From contig CANQJL010000008.1 in the NCBI GenBank assembly GCA_947624245.1, positions 1 to 64,000 on the forward strand: a stretch of DNA of 64,000 bases, in the 5' to 3' direction. The position numbers and the translations under genes are program-made. The first letter of the stretch is position 1; the number at the start of each line of letters is the position of its first letter. This document shows positions 34,764-43,505 of this stretch, one piece after another. The notes under the pieces are model-generated. The model ran no database searches, was not told the DNA's origin, and was given only the letters and a program-made list of their open reading frames with translations. Source of the DNA: an uncultured Acetatifactor sp. Lineage in GTDB: Bacteria > Bacillota > Clostridia > Lachnospirales > Lachnospiraceae.

Positions 34764-34826
34764 ATGGCCTCTCGAATGACAGAGAGAGGCCCGCTCCGTT
34801 CCCTGAAGGAGGAACAAGCACTATGA
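34764..34826 (+). CDS. Possible 20-codon leader ORF before flgE
   Basis: ATG 34764 opens a 20-residue frame (MASRMTERGP...EEQAL) whose TGA (34824-34826) overlaps the flgE start ATG 34823. GGAGG (34757-34761) lies only 2 bases before the ATG, too close for good initiation, so translation is doubtful. An 8-bp stem (GGCCTCTC 34766-34773, GAGAGGCC 34784-34791) lies in the ORF. Confidence 0.25.
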   Translation: MASRMTERGPLRSLKEEQAL

Positions 34827-36607
34827 TGAGATCACTTTACTCCGGCGTTGCCGGACTGAAAACCCACCAGACCAAGATGGACGTCATCGGTAATAACATC
34901 GCGAACGTGAACACCACGGCCTACAAGGCAAGCTCCATCGTGTTCAACGAGCTGATGAGCCAGACCACACAGAGGGCCAGCGGCCCCAACGCCGCTACGG
35001 GCCTCGGCGGCGTCAACGCGAGACAGATCGGTCTGGGCGTAAAATCCGGCGCCATCAATATCAATATCTCGGGACAGGGCTCCGCACAGTCTACGGGCAA
35101 TCCCTTTGATATCATGATCACCGGCGACAATTTCTTTGTGGTGAGCAACGGTCTGGAGAATTTCTTTACCAGAGACGGTTCATTCTACGTTGACGGCGCA
35201 GGCAACCTGGCGATGACCAGCACCGGTTACAACGTCATGGGCTGGCAGGTGGATCCCGAGACGGGCTTCATCAAGCAGGATAACGTGACCGCGCTGCGCA
35301 TCATGAGCACCGCCAACATGACGTATCCTCCCGAGGCCACCACGATGGCCAACATGTCGGGCATCATAGACAAGAATGACACCGATGTGACCAACCCCAA
35401 CGGAAAGGCCGTGAACCTGAACTTCTTCGATGCCCTGGGATATCAGTACACCGCAAAGTTCGTGTTCAAGCAGTCCGGCGATGTGAACGAGTACAGCTTG
35501 GAGCTGGATAAGATCCTTGACTCCACCGGCAAGGAAGTGGAGATGGATCAGGCGACGCTGGATTCCCTGCTGGGCGACGCCACCAAACAGTACAAGAACG
35601 GCAAGATCGCATTTGACGACAAGACCTACGCATGGGACAACGGAAAGCTGATCAATTCCGCCACAAAGGAAGTGATGGCGGATCTGAAAGAGATGTACGA
35701 TGGCGCTGCGCTCAAGAACAGAGGCACAGAGAGCTCACTGAACTACACGGATGCAGACGGGAAAGCGGTGCAAAAGACCGCCACGGTTCAGGAGCAGCTG
35801 GACGCCATTGCAAAGGCCTACGGGTACGAGGGCTCTACGGAGGAATTCCTGAACCAGCTGGTACAGGCCCCGGCAGGTGCAGATGCGGTCGCTACGCCGG
35901 CAAAAGAGCTTCCTGTCTCTCAGATGTTGGCAAATCTGGCACAGTCACCTGCAGCCGCCGTGACGGAGGGCGAAAAGATGACGCTTCCCACCACGGGCAG
36001 CTTTGACACCGTGGGCCGCAATTATCACGGCATCAAGGTAATGTTCGACGGCGACAGCGGTAAGTTCGCAGGAATCAACGGCCAGCCCACCGTGACCAAC
36101 GCAAAGCTGAATCTGTCCGCACTGGGCGGCAATTTCCAGGACATCGACATCGACTTCTCCGAGACGTCCATGTTCGACAACAAGGGTACCTCCACCATCG
36201 GCGCGATCAGCGGCGATCTGGACGGACTGGGAACCGGCCGCCGTCTGGGCGATATGATCGGCGTGTCCATTCAGCGTGACGGCATGATCTACGCAAGCTA
36301 CGACAACGGCATGACAAGACTTCTGGGGCAGATCGCCACCGCGGCGTTCGCGAACGCTTCCGGTCTTGAGAAATCCGGCGACAACCTGTACTCCGCGACG
36401 ATGAACTCCGGCGAGTTCGACGGAATCGGCGTGGACATCACCGCAAACGGCGGCTACATGTCCACCGGACAGCTGGAGATGAGTAATGTGGACCTGTCGG
36501 CGGAGTTCACCGATATGATCACCACGCAGCGAGGCTTCCAGGCCAACAGCCGTATCATCACGGTCTCCGACACGCTGCTGGAGGAGCTGACCAATCTGAA
36601 ACGTTAA
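34823..36607 (+). CDS. flgE: Flagellar hook protein FlgE
   Basis: Main subunit of the hook, the universal joint between rod and filament. 594 residues, longer than the about 400 of enterics. The N-terminus MMRSLYSGVAGLKTHQTKMD with VIGNNIANVNTTAYKAS is the rod/hook D0 domain, and the C-terminus (QRGFQANSRIITVSDTLLE) is the matching D0/D1 helix. The middle (about 200-460) is a large surface domain D2/D3. Ribosome site AAGGAGG stands 11 bases upstream; ATG 34826 would also work. In B. subtilis the equivalent gene was first named flgG. Confidence 0.95.
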   Translation: MMRSLYSGVAGLKTHQTKMDVIGNNIANVNTTAYKASSIVFNELMSQTTQRASGPNAATGLGGVNARQIGLGVKSGAININISGQGSAQSTGNPFDIMITGDNFFVVSNGLENFFTRDGSFYVDGAGNLAMTSTGYNVMGWQVDPETGFIKQDNVTALRIMSTANMTYPPEATTMANMSGIIDKNDTDVTNPNGKAVNLNFFDALGYQYTAKFVFKQSGDVNEYSLELDKILDSTGKEVEMDQATLDSLLGDATKQYKNGKIAFDDKTYAWDNGKLINSATKEVMADLKEMYDGAALKNRGTESSLNYTDADGKAVQKTATVQEQLDAIAKAYGYEGSTEEFLNQLVQAPAGADAVATPAKELPVSQMLANLAQSPAAAVTEGEKMTLPTTGSFDTVGRNYHGIKVMFDGDSGKFAGINGQPTVTNAKLNLSALGGNFQDIDIDFSETSMFDNKGTSTIGAISGDLDGLGTGRRLGDMIGVSIQRDGMIYASYDNGMTRLLGQIATAAFANASGLEKSGDNLYSATMNSGEFDGIGVDITANGGYMSTGQLEMSNVDLSAEFTDMITTQRGFQANSRIITVSDTLLEELTNLKR

Positions 36608-36675
36608 ATGTGCGGTTCTCCCGCATAGGACGGACAGAGAGGCAGGATTTGACAGCTCCAAAATACAGTTTTATC

Positions 36676-36704
36676 TTGTAATAAGGTTGTATCTATGGTA
36701 TAAC
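36676..36704 (+). promoter_or_regulatory. SigA-type promoter before flbD-motA-motB
   Basis: TTGTAA (36676-36681) and TATAAC (36699-36704), 17-bp spacer, in the 155-bp gap after flgE. Predicted start near 36711, at the base of the stem-loop described next. Confidence 0.55.
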
Positions 36705-36707
36705 ATA

Positions 36708-36733
36708 GGGGACGGATCTGTTTTTCCGTCCCC
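36708..36733 (+). other. Stem-loop at predicted 5' end of the flbD-motAB transcript
   Basis: Perfect 9-bp stem GGGGACGGA (36708-36716) and TCCGTCCCC (36725-36733), loop TCTGTTTT. It may work as a 5' stabiliser, or as a terminator for flgE read-through, but there is only CTAATTC after it rather than a T-run. Confidence 0.6.
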
Positions 36734-36762
36734 TAATTCGTGTCAGGAGTCAGAGGTGCGGT

Positions 36763-36948
36763 ATGATCGAAGTGACAAAGCTGAGCGGAGTCAAAATCCT
36801 TGTCAATCCCTTATTGTTCGAGGTCGTGGAGGAAACGCCGGACACGGTGATCACGCTGACCACGGGGAAAAAAATAATTGTAAAAGAAAGTAGACAAGAG
36901 ATAAAAAATCTTGTAAAATTGTTTAGAAAGGATAGTTTTGCGGAATAG
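36763..36948 (+). CDS. flbD: Flagellar FlbD family protein
   Basis: 61 residues, MIEVTKLSGVKILVNPLLFE at the start, then TVITLTTGKKIIVKES, the compact pattern of the small FlbD/YlzI family found next to flgE and motA in many bacteria. This is not the Caulobacter regulator FlbD. Role unknown; probably structural or related to hook or stator assembly. ATG 36763 has a GGAG...GAGG region upstream. More A/T-rich than its neighbours near the 3' end. Confidence 0.85.
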   Translation: MIEVTKLSGVKILVNPLLFEVVEETPDTVITLTTGKKIIVKESRQEIKNLVKLFRKDSFAE

Positions 36949-36978
36949 TTCACTAATGCAGAATGTTGGGTGATTTTT

Positions 36979-37770
36979 GTGGATATAGCATCTTTAGCCG
37001 GCGTGATACTGTGTTTTGTCATGCTTGTATTTGGAATCATCAGCAGTGCCAGCCTTTCCGGAGTGCATGAGTATCTCGATTATGCCTCCGCCATCATTAC
37101 GTTCGGCGGTGCCTTTTTTTCTACTCTGGCATCTGTCAGCCTTGCGGATTTTATCGGCGGGCTCAAGAGCTTTATGCTGATCTTCAAGGCGCCTGCGCTG
37201 AATACGGCCGAGATGATTCAGAAGATCATAGATCTCTCAAATATAGCTCGAAAAGAAGGTCTGCTGTCTCTGGAGGAGGCGGCTGCCGATATGGAAGAGC
37301 CTTTTCTGAAAAAAGGGATTCTGCTGATCGTAGACGGTACGGATCCTGATTTAGTGCGTGCTATTATGGAAACGGAGCTGGTGAGCATAGAGGGCAGACA
37401 TAAGACCCGCATCGGCTTCTGGGAGACACTCGGTTCCATGGGACCTGCCTGGGGTATGATCGGTACCCTGATCGGTCTGGTACATATGCTCTATCAGATG
37501 CAGGATGTGGCCGCTCTGGGCCCGGCTATGGCCGTGGCTCTGATCACCACGCTGTACGGTTCCGTATTGGCGAACTGGATATGCGGTCCCGTTGCCGCGA
37601 AGCTGAAGGCGGACAACGAGGGCGAGATGATGATGAAGGAAGTCATGATAGAGGGCCTTCTGTCCATTCAGGCGGGGGAGAACCCCAGAGTCATCGAAGA
37701 AAAGCTGAAATCATTCCTGGCGCCCAGCGACAGAGAGAATCGGGCGGACGAAGCAGGGGGTGAAGAGTAA
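36979..37770 (+). CDS. motA: Flagellar stator protein MotA
   Basis: Ion-channel subunit of the stator that pushes against FliG. 263 residues from GTG 36979 (MDIASLAGVILCFVMLVFG), four transmembrane helices (about 3-24, 32-52, 145-168, 178-200) and the long cytoplasmic loop with RHKTRIGFWETLGSMGPAWGMIG at its end (given here only as RIGFWETLGSMGPAWG). GTG 36979 has GGGTGA upstream and gives the usual start; GTG 36970 adds three residues. It overlaps motB by 1 bp (TAATG). motAB inside the fla/che operon differs from B. subtilis, where they are elsewhere. Confidence 0.95.
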   Translation: MDIASLAGVILCFVMLVFGIISSASLSGVHEYLDYASAIITFGGAFFSTLASVSLADFIGGLKSFMLIFKAPALNTAEMIQKIIDLSNIARKEGLLSLEEAAADMEEPFLKKGILLIVDGTDPDLVRAIMETELVSIEGRHKTRIGFWETLGSMGPAWGMIGTLIGLVHMLYQMQDVAALGPAMAVALITTLYGSVLANWICGPVAAKLKADNEGEMMMKEVMIEGLLSIQAGENPRVIEEKLKSFLAPSDRENRADEAGGEE

Positions 37771-38609
37771 TGGCAAAGCGCAAGCCGGATGAACCGAAAA
37801 AGGGCGCACCGGAATGGCAGACAACATTCAGTGACCTGATGAATCTGCTGCTTTGCTTCTTCGTGATGCTTTTCGCCATGTCCACCATGGAAGAGAGCAA
37901 GTGGCAGGAACTCGTTGCCGCAATGAACAACAGTACCATCAGTATTTTTGAGAAGGGCGCCACGGCCATCGGGGACGGCATTCTCATCAGCAACGGTATG
38001 AGCCAGCTCAATGAGCTGGATCAATATATCAACAGCACCGGAAAGCCCGCCGACAGCAGCCAGGAGAGCGAGGACATGAAGGAATACGAAAAGCTTCCCG
38101 AGAATGTCACCGCCGAGCAGCTGCAGGAGGCGCTGGAAGCCATGCAGACGCAGGAAAACGAGGAGCTTGCCGAAACGGTGGAGGCGGCTCTGGCGGAGAG
38201 CAGCATTGCCGATCAGGTGGAGGTGTCCTTTACGGCACAGTATGTTCAGCTCACCATGAACGGCGCACTGCTTTTCGACTCCGGAAGCGCACAGCTCAAG
38301 GACGACGCCAAGAGGGTGCTGGACAGGGTCGGGGTGATTCTGGAGCGGTACAGCAAGGGGACCGTGGAGATCGAGGGACACACGGACAACGTACCCATAA
38401 ACAGCGCCCAGTACCCCAGCAACGAGGAGCTGAGCAGCGCCAGAGCGCTCTCCGTGTTCTATTACTTAAAGGATAATACGTTTCTGGACCCGTCCAATCT
38501 GCAGCATGCGGGCATGGGGGAGAGGTGCCCCATAGCCGGCAACGACACTGCGGAGGGCAGAAGGAGCAACCGTCGGGTGGAGATCAGAATATACAATCCG
38601 GCACAGTGA
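37770..38609 (+). CDS. motB: Flagellar stator protein MotB
   Basis: Peptidoglycan-anchored stator subunit carrying the ion-binding aspartate. 279 residues: short cytoplasmic N-terminus, one transmembrane helix (about 25-45) with the channel Asp22 in FSDLMNLLLCFFVMLF, a periplasmic linker rich in Glu/Ser and an OmpA-like domain (about 155-275) with IEGHTDNVPI and RALSVFYYL. From sequence alone I cannot say whether protons or sodium are used. Starts at the motA stop. Confidence 0.96.
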   Translation: MAKRKPDEPKKGAPEWQTTFSDLMNLLLCFFVMLFAMSTMEESKWQELVAAMNNSTISIFEKGATAIGDGILISNGMSQLNELDQYINSTGKPADSSQESEDMKEYEKLPENVTAEQLQEALEAMQTQENEELAETVEAALAESSIADQVEVSFTAQYVQLTMNGALLFDSGSAQLKDDAKRVLDRVGVILERYSKGTVEIEGHTDNVPINSAQYPSNEELSSARALSVFYYLKDNTFLDPSNLQHAGMGERCPIAGNDTAEGRRSNRRVEIRIYNPAQ

Positions 38610-38639
38610 CGGAAGATTTGGGGGATAAGAGGAAATAAC

Positions 38640-39176
38640 ATGAAAAAGAATCTGTTGAGCGTGCTGATCCTGGCACTGTTGATCGTGAATATCATACTGT
38701 CCACCGTCATGATGGTGAGCGTGGTGAGCACCAATTCCAAGACGGCGAAGCTGGTCACCAGCATTGCCACGGTGCTGAATCTGGAGTACAATGAGCCCGG
38801 CGAAGAGGCCGTGGCGGACGTGCCCCTGTCCCAGACGGACACCTATGACATGCCGGAGCTGACCGTGCTTCTTGCGCCAAGCGCGGACGGGGAGGCGGAA
38901 GGCGAGACCGGCGGCGAGCATTATATCGTATTCGATATGACCCTTGCCATGGACACAAAGCATAAGGATTACAAGAAGCTGGGCAACAGCGAGACAATGG
39001 CGGAGTACGATATGATGATCAGAAGCACCGCCGAAAATGTGATCGCGTCCTATACCAGAGAGGAATGCCGCAGCAATTTAGACGAGATAAAGGAGGAGAT
39101 CCTGAAGGAGATACAGGATCTGTTCCAGTCTGATTTTATTTACAAGGTGGCCATCAGCAACGTGAAGTACGGCTGA
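38640..39176 (+). CDS. fliL: Flagellar basal body-associated protein FliL
   Basis: Single-pass membrane protein that surrounds the stator and increases its load response. 178 residues: transmembrane helix (about 5-27), a linker and a SPFH-like outer domain (about 75-178) starting EHYIVFDMTLAMDTKH. Position between motB and fliM is conserved. The linker is Glu/Ala-rich. Confidence 0.9.
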   Translation: MKKNLLSVLILALLIVNIILSTVMMVSVVSTNSKTAKLVTSIATVLNLEYNEPGEEAVADVPLSQTDTYDMPELTVLLAPSADGEAEGETGGEHYIVFDMTLAMDTKHKDYKKLGNSETMAEYDMMIRSTAENVIASYTREECRSNLDEIKEEILKEIQDLFQSDFIYKVAISNVKYG

Positions 39177-39209
39177 CGGACAGAATCGGGTCGAAGGAGG
39201 TGGACGTCT

Positions 39210-40190
39210 GTGGGCGAGGTTCTATCCCAAAACGAAATAGACAGTTTGCTGCAGGCGTTGTCCACGGGTGAGCTGGATGTCGACCAGATGCAGGAGAGCG
39301 AGGAAAAGCAGGTCAAGGACTATGATTTCAGCCGCCCTACAAAGTTCTCCAAGGAGCACCTGCGTACCCTGGAAATGATCTTCGAGCACTACGGCAGACT
39401 GATTTCCACGAACCTGCCCGTGTATCTGCGCAAGAATGTACAGGTCACGGTGGCGAGCTCCGAGACGGTCACCTTCAGCGAGTTTACCAACGCGCTGTCC
39501 AACCCTGTTATTCTGGGAATCATAAATTTCGCTCCGCTGAACGGCACCATTATTCTGGACCTGGCGACCAATCTCGGGTATGCCATGCTGGACCGTATGC
39601 TGGGCGGAAGCGGGCTCCCTCTGGAAAAGAGCAGGGAGTTCTCCGATATCGAGATGACGATCATTCAGAAGATCCTCATCATGTTCACGCAGCTCCTTCG
39701 GGATCCCTGGAGGAACGTGATCGATATTTCACCCGTTCTGCAGCGGCTTGAGACGAACCCGCAGTTCGCGCAGGTCATTGCTCCCAACGATATGATAGCC
39801 ATTGTGACGCTGAATATGAAGATCGGCGACGTAGAGGGCTTCATGAATATATGTCTTCCTTTCTTTACTCTGGAGGACGTGATGGATAAGCTGAATACCC
39901 GCTACTGGTTCTCCACCATGCAGGAGAGCCATGACGAAAATTACGAGATGTACATCGAAACGCTGATCAGGAAAGTGGATATCCCTATCAGGGCCGTGCT
40001 GGGAAAGAGCACCATCTCAGTCAGCGATTTTGTGAATCTTCAGGTGGGCGATTGTATTCGGCTGGATTCCAAAGTAGATGACGATATGAATGTTTTCGTT
40101 GGCAATATTAAAAAATTTACCGCATTGCCCGGCGCCGAAAAAGATTCTTACGCTGTTCGGATCACTTCGGTCATCAGAGAGGAGGAGTAG
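39210..40190 (+). CDS. fliM: Flagellar motor switch protein FliM
   Basis: C-ring protein that binds phospho-CheY and sets rotation direction. 326 residues: N-terminal CheY-binding helix VLSQNEIDSLLQALS (about 3-17), the CheC-like middle domain, and the C-terminal SpoA domain (about 250-326). GTG 39210 is preceded by GAAGGAGGTGG, a near-perfect ribosome site. Followed by fliY after 3 bp. Confidence 0.96.
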   Translation: MGEVLSQNEIDSLLQALSTGELDVDQMQESEEKQVKDYDFSRPTKFSKEHLRTLEMIFEHYGRLISTNLPVYLRKNVQVTVASSETVTFSEFTNALSNPVILGIINFAPLNGTIILDLATNLGYAMLDRMLGGSGLPLEKSREFSDIEMTIIQKILIMFTQLLRDPWRNVIDISPVLQRLETNPQFAQVIAPNDMIAIVTLNMKIGDVEGFMNICLPFFTLEDVMDKLNTRYWFSTMQESHDENYEMYIETLIRKVDIPIRAVLGKSTISVSDFVNLQVGDCIRLDSKVDDDMNVFVGNIKKFTALPGAEKDSYAVRITSVIREEE

Positions 40191-40193
40191 ACA

Positions 40194-41576
40194 ATGGATG
40201 GAGGAATGCTGTCCCAGGACGAGATCAATGCGCTGCTTAGCGGCATGGACCTCTCCGAAGACTTGGATTCCGGTTCGGACGGAGAAGAAAATGCCTCCGG
40301 TGCATCCGGCAGTCAGACGGAAAGCGACCCCCCGGAAAATATAGATACCGAAGGGATTCTCTCGGATGTGGAGAAGGACGCCATCGGTGAAGTCGCTAAT
40401 ATCAGCATGGGCTCATCGGCCACAACGCTGTATTCTCTTGTAAACAGAAAGGTGAACATCACCACACCGAAGGTGGATCTGGTGACCTGGCAGAACCTGC
40501 TCACGGATTATCAGAGGCCCTGTGTGTTCATACAGATCAAATATACTCACGGACTGGACGGCACGAATATTCTGGTGCTGAGAGAAAACGACGTGAAGGT
40601 CATCACCGACCTGATGATGGGCGGCGACGGCACCAATACCGGAGATGAATTGGGGGAGCTGCACCTGAGTGCGATCTCCGAGGCCATGAACCAGATGATG
40701 GGTTCTGCGGCCACATCGCTCTCCACCATGCTGAAGGAGACAATAGATATCAGCCCGCCGGATTCTTCGCTCCTCGATCTGACAAAGTTCAAGAGCGGAA
40801 GCGAGATAGCGCCGTTCCTTGGCGGTGTTTTCGTCAGAGTGGCGTTCAGAATGCAGATAGGCGATCTGGTGGACAGCACGATCATGCAGCTGTATCCGGT
40901 GGAATTTGCGCGTCATCTTGTGAATACGTTCCTGAACAACCAGATGGCCGATACCGCGGCCGCACCGCAGGCGGCAGAAGCACCGGCACCTGCACCTGCA
41001 CCGGCTCCCGCGCCTGCACCGGCACCCGCACCGGCGGAACAGGCGGCAGCGCCTCAGGCAGACATGAGCGGTATGCAGGGAGGAATACCTCCTCAGGCGG
41101 CAATGCCCCAGGCAGGCATGGCGCCGCAGATGGGAATGCCTCAGGCGGGCATGGCGCCCCAGATGGGAATGCCCCAGGCAGGTATGGCGCCCCAGATGGG
41201 AATGCCGCAGATGGGTATGAATCCCATGGCGATGGGAATGATGCCGCAGATGGGAATGGCCATGGGCCAGCAGCCCCAGAACGTAAACGTTCAGCCGGCA
41301 CAGTTCCAGAATTTTTCGGGAGACGGACGGAACATACAGGGTCAGGAAAATATAGGCCTGATCATGGATGTGCCCTTGGAGGTCACCGTGGAGCTTGGAA
41401 GAGCCACCAAGTCAATTTCGGAAATTCTTAATTTTGCCCCCGGCACGATCATCGAACTGGATCGTATCGCCGGTGAACCGATAGATGTTCTGGTGAACGG
41501 AAAGTTCGTCGCCAAGGGCGAAGTAGTAGTGATAGAAGAAAGCTTCGGCATAAGAGTAACAGAAATCATTAAGTAG
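40194..41576 (+). CDS. fliY: Switch phosphatase FliY (FliN-type)
   Basis: Gram-positive switch protein that unites a CheC-type CheY-phosphate phosphatase with a FliN SpoA domain. 460 residues. An N-terminal CheY-binding peptide (MLSQDEINALLSGMD) comes first, then the phosphatase domain with two active-site copies of E-x2-N-x22-P (EVANISMG... and EAMNQMMG...), then a linker of alternating Pro-Ala plus Met/Gln/Gly/Pro repeats (about 260-370), then the SpoA/FliN domain (about 385-460, LGRATKSISEILNFAPG). Both phosphatase sites keep Glu and Asn, so activity is expected. Start ATG 40194 after fliM. Confidence 0.96.
   Translation: MDGGMLSQDEINALLSGMDLSEDLDSGSDGEENASGASGSQTESDPPENIDTEGILSDVEKDAIGEVANISMGSSATTLYSLVNRKVNITTPKVDLVTWQNLLTDYQRPCVFIQIKYTHGLDGTNILVLRENDVKVITDLMMGGDGTNTGDELGELHLSAISEAMNQMMGSAATSLSTMLKETIDISPPDSSLLDLTKFKSGSEIAPFLGGVFVRVAFRMQIGDLVDSTIMQLYPVEFARHLVNTFLNNQMADTAAAPQAAEAPAPAPAPAPAPAPAPAPAEQAAAPQADMSGMQGGIPPQAAMPQAGMAPQMGMPQAGMAPQMGMPQAGMAPQMGMPQMGMNPMAMGMMPQMGMAMGQQPQNVNVQPAQFQNFSGDGRNIQGQENIGLIMDVPLEVTVELGRATKSISEILNFAPGTIIELDRIAGEPIDVLVNGKFVAKGEVVVIEESFGIRVTEIIK
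41103..41201. repeat. Three 33-bp in-frame repeats in fliY
   Basis: Near-identical units at 41103-41135, 41136-41168 and 41169-41201 encode MPQAGMAPQMG three times, with degenerate copies after them. They lie in the linker between the phosphatase and FliN domains and are a likely source of length variation. Confidence 0.85.
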
Positions 41577-41588
41577 GAGGAAGGTTAA

Positions 41589-41951
41589 ATGGCAAAGAAT
41601 ATCTTGATTTGCGATGACGCGGCGTTCATGCGTATGATGATTAAGGACATCTTGACCAAGAACGGCTACAATGTTGCAGGCGAGGCGGAGAACGGCGTGA
41701 AGGCTCTGGAAAAGTACAAGGAGGTCACTCCCGATCTTGTCCTCATGGACATCACCATGCCGGAGATGGACGGAATCCAGGCTCTGAAGGAGATCAAAAA
41801 GGCTGATGCCGGCGCCAAGGTAATTATGTGTTCCGCAATGGGACAGCAGGCCATGGTGATCGAATCCATTCAGGCAGGCGCCAAGGACTTTATCGTAAAA
41901 CCCTTTCAGGCAGAGCGTGTTCTGGAGGCTGTAAAGAAGGTCGTAGGCTGA
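41589..41951 (+). CDS. cheY: Chemotaxis response regulator CheY
   Basis: Single-domain receiver, phosphorylated by CheA; phospho-CheY binds FliM and FliY. 120 residues, phospho-acceptor Asp54 in LVLMDITMPEMDG, acid pair Asp9-Asp10, and the conserved Lys in DFIVKPF (about 104). Located between fliY and fliO as in B. subtilis. RBS TAGGAGGAAGG. Stop overlaps the fliO start by 1 base. Confidence 0.97.
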   Translation: MAKNILICDDAAFMRMMIKDILTKNGYNVAGEAENGVKALEKYKEVTPDLVLMDITMPEMDGIQALKEIKKADAGAKVIMCSAMGQQAMVIESIQAGAKDFIVKPFQAERVLEAVKKVVG

Positions 41952-42337
41952 TGATTTTTCTGGGGGCTGTGGGCATGGGAGGCTATGCTCAGCTAATAAC
42001 GGTCCTGCTTGTGTTCGTTGCGGTGCTGGGCATTACTGCGGCCACTACCAGGTGGATCGCAAATTACCAGAAGCAGCAGGGCGCAGGCGGAAATATACAG
42101 GTGATCGAGACCGCTCGCATCTCAGGGAACAAATATGTTCAGATCGTGCGGGTGGGCGAGACCTACAAGGTGATCGCGGTGTGCAAGGACTCGGTCACTC
42201 TGCTGGGAGAGGTGCCGTCGGAGCAGCTGCATCTGGATCCTGCGGGTCGAAATCCCAGCTTTAAGGAGCTTCTTGACAAGGCGGTCGGAAAGCGTACCGG
42301 CGCCGCAGAGGAAAGTCGGGAACATGATGAACAATGA
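41951..42337 (+). CDS. fliO: Flagellar export protein FliO (FliZ of Bacillus)
   Basis: Membrane protein that helps assemble FliP in the export gate. 128 residues from ATG 41951 overlapping the cheY stop. One transmembrane helix (about 13-35) is followed by a small beta-rich cytoplasmic domain with VIETARISGNKYVQIVRVG, the typical FliO pattern. Poorly conserved family, so the call leans on size, helix and location. The end overlaps fliP by 14 bp. Confidence 0.87.
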   Translation: MIFLGAVGMGGYAQLITVLLVFVAVLGITAATTRWIANYQKQQGAGGNIQVIETARISGNKYVQIVRVGETYKVIAVCKDSVTLLGEVPSEQLHLDPAGRNPSFKELLDKAVGKRTGAAEESREHDEQ

Positions 42338-43184
42338 GCTTAAGCATAAGCGAATAATAATGATAATATGCCTGCTGGTCACGGTAGGCATATTGTGTAT
42401 TCAAAACTCAATACCAGTATTTGCCACAGAGCTTCAGACCGGCGACACCGAGGATTCCACCTTTGAAGATGCGCCGGGCACGGCTCAGACCCAGGAGGAT
42501 CTGGAGGATCCCAACATCAACAATATGTTTACCGTCACCGTGGAGGGTGACAACGGGAATCTGAACGGCGCCCTGCGGATACTGCTGACGCTGACGCTGC
42601 TGGCGATTCTGCCGATACTCCTTATCATGATGACCTCGTTCACCAGAGTCATCATTGTGCTGCACTTCACGAGAGCGGCGCTCAACACGCAGACGGCGCC
42701 GCCCAACCAGATCCTGATCGGGCTGGCATTGATCCTGACCTTCTTTATCATGCAGCCCACGCTGGAGAGAATCAACACGGAGGCGATACAGCCCTTTGAG
42801 GCCGGAGAGATAGATCAGGAGGAAGCCTTTGAGCGGGGGATTCAGCCCCTCAGAGAATTTATGTATCCTCAGACGCAGACGAAGGACGTGCAGCTGTTCA
42901 TGGACATTGCGGACAGAGAGTGGAGCGGGGAGAACGACGATATCCCGCTGTCCGTTCTTCTGCCGAGCTTCATGGTCAGCGAGCTGCGGATCGCTTTCTG
43001 GATCGGTTTCATGATATACATACCGTTCATTGTCATAGACATGGTAGTGGCGTCTACCCTGATGAGCATGGGTATGATGATGCTGCCGCCCACTACGATC
43101 TCCATGCCCTTCAAGATACTGCTGTTCGTGCTTGCGGACGGCTGGGCGCTGGTGATCGGCAATCTGGTGCAGACGTTCTACTGA
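42324..43184 (+). CDS. fliP: Flagellar export gate protein FliP
   Basis: Core of the export gate (FliP5-FliQ4-FliR1). 286 residues from ATG 42324, with a cleavable-type N-terminal hydrophobic segment (about 11-32), then LTLTLLAILPILLIMMTSF and TRVIIVLHFTRAALNTQTAP (about 85-125), typical FliP. Later helices include FKILLFVLADGWALVIGNL. RBS GAGGAAAG; an in-frame ATG at 42273 would extend deep into fliO and is less likely. Confidence 0.96.
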   Translation: MMNNELKHKRIIMIICLLVTVGILCIQNSIPVFATELQTGDTEDSTFEDAPGTAQTQEDLEDPNINNMFTVTVEGDNGNLNGALRILLTLTLLAILPILLIMMTSFTRVIIVLHFTRAALNTQTAPPNQILIGLALILTFFIMQPTLERINTEAIQPFEAGEIDQEEAFERGIQPLREFMYPQTQTKDVQLFMDIADREWSGENDDIPLSVLLPSFMVSELRIAFWIGFMIYIPFIVIDMVVASTLMSMGMMMLPPTTISMPFKILLFVLADGWALVIGNLVQTFY

Positions 43185-43210
43185 TGCAGGAGAGAAAGGG
43201 AGGATAACAA

Positions 43211-43483
43211 ATGACAATAGATGCCGTATCCGAGATGACGCGCGACGCGCTGTTTTTGATCATCATGGTGTCGCTGCCCGTACTGCTCGTATCGCTGGTC
43301 ATCGGTCTGATCATCAGTATTTTCCAGACGGTCACGTCCATTCAGGAGCAGACGCTGACCTTCGTTCCGAAGATCGTCGGCGTGTTTTTGGCGCTGGTGC
43401 TTCTGGGGCCGTGGATGATGGATTCCATGGTGGAGTATACAATCAACCTGTGGTCCCAGTTCAGTCTCTACATACACAGATAG
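43211..43483 (+). CDS. fliQ: Flagellar export gate protein FliQ
   Basis: 90 residues, two transmembrane helices (about 17-40 and 53-75), with the family pattern LIIMVSLPVLLVSLVIGLI and FQTVTSIQEQTLTFVPK. Assembles around FliP/FliR in the gate. Ribosome site GGAGGATAAC. Confidence 0.97.
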   Translation: MTIDAVSEMTRDALFLIIMVSLPVLLVSLVIGLIISIFQTVTSIQEQTLTFVPKIVGVFLALVLLGPWMMDSMVEYTINLWSQFSLYIHR

Positions 43484-43505
43484 AGAAGGCGAAAGCGGAG
43501 CGCGT

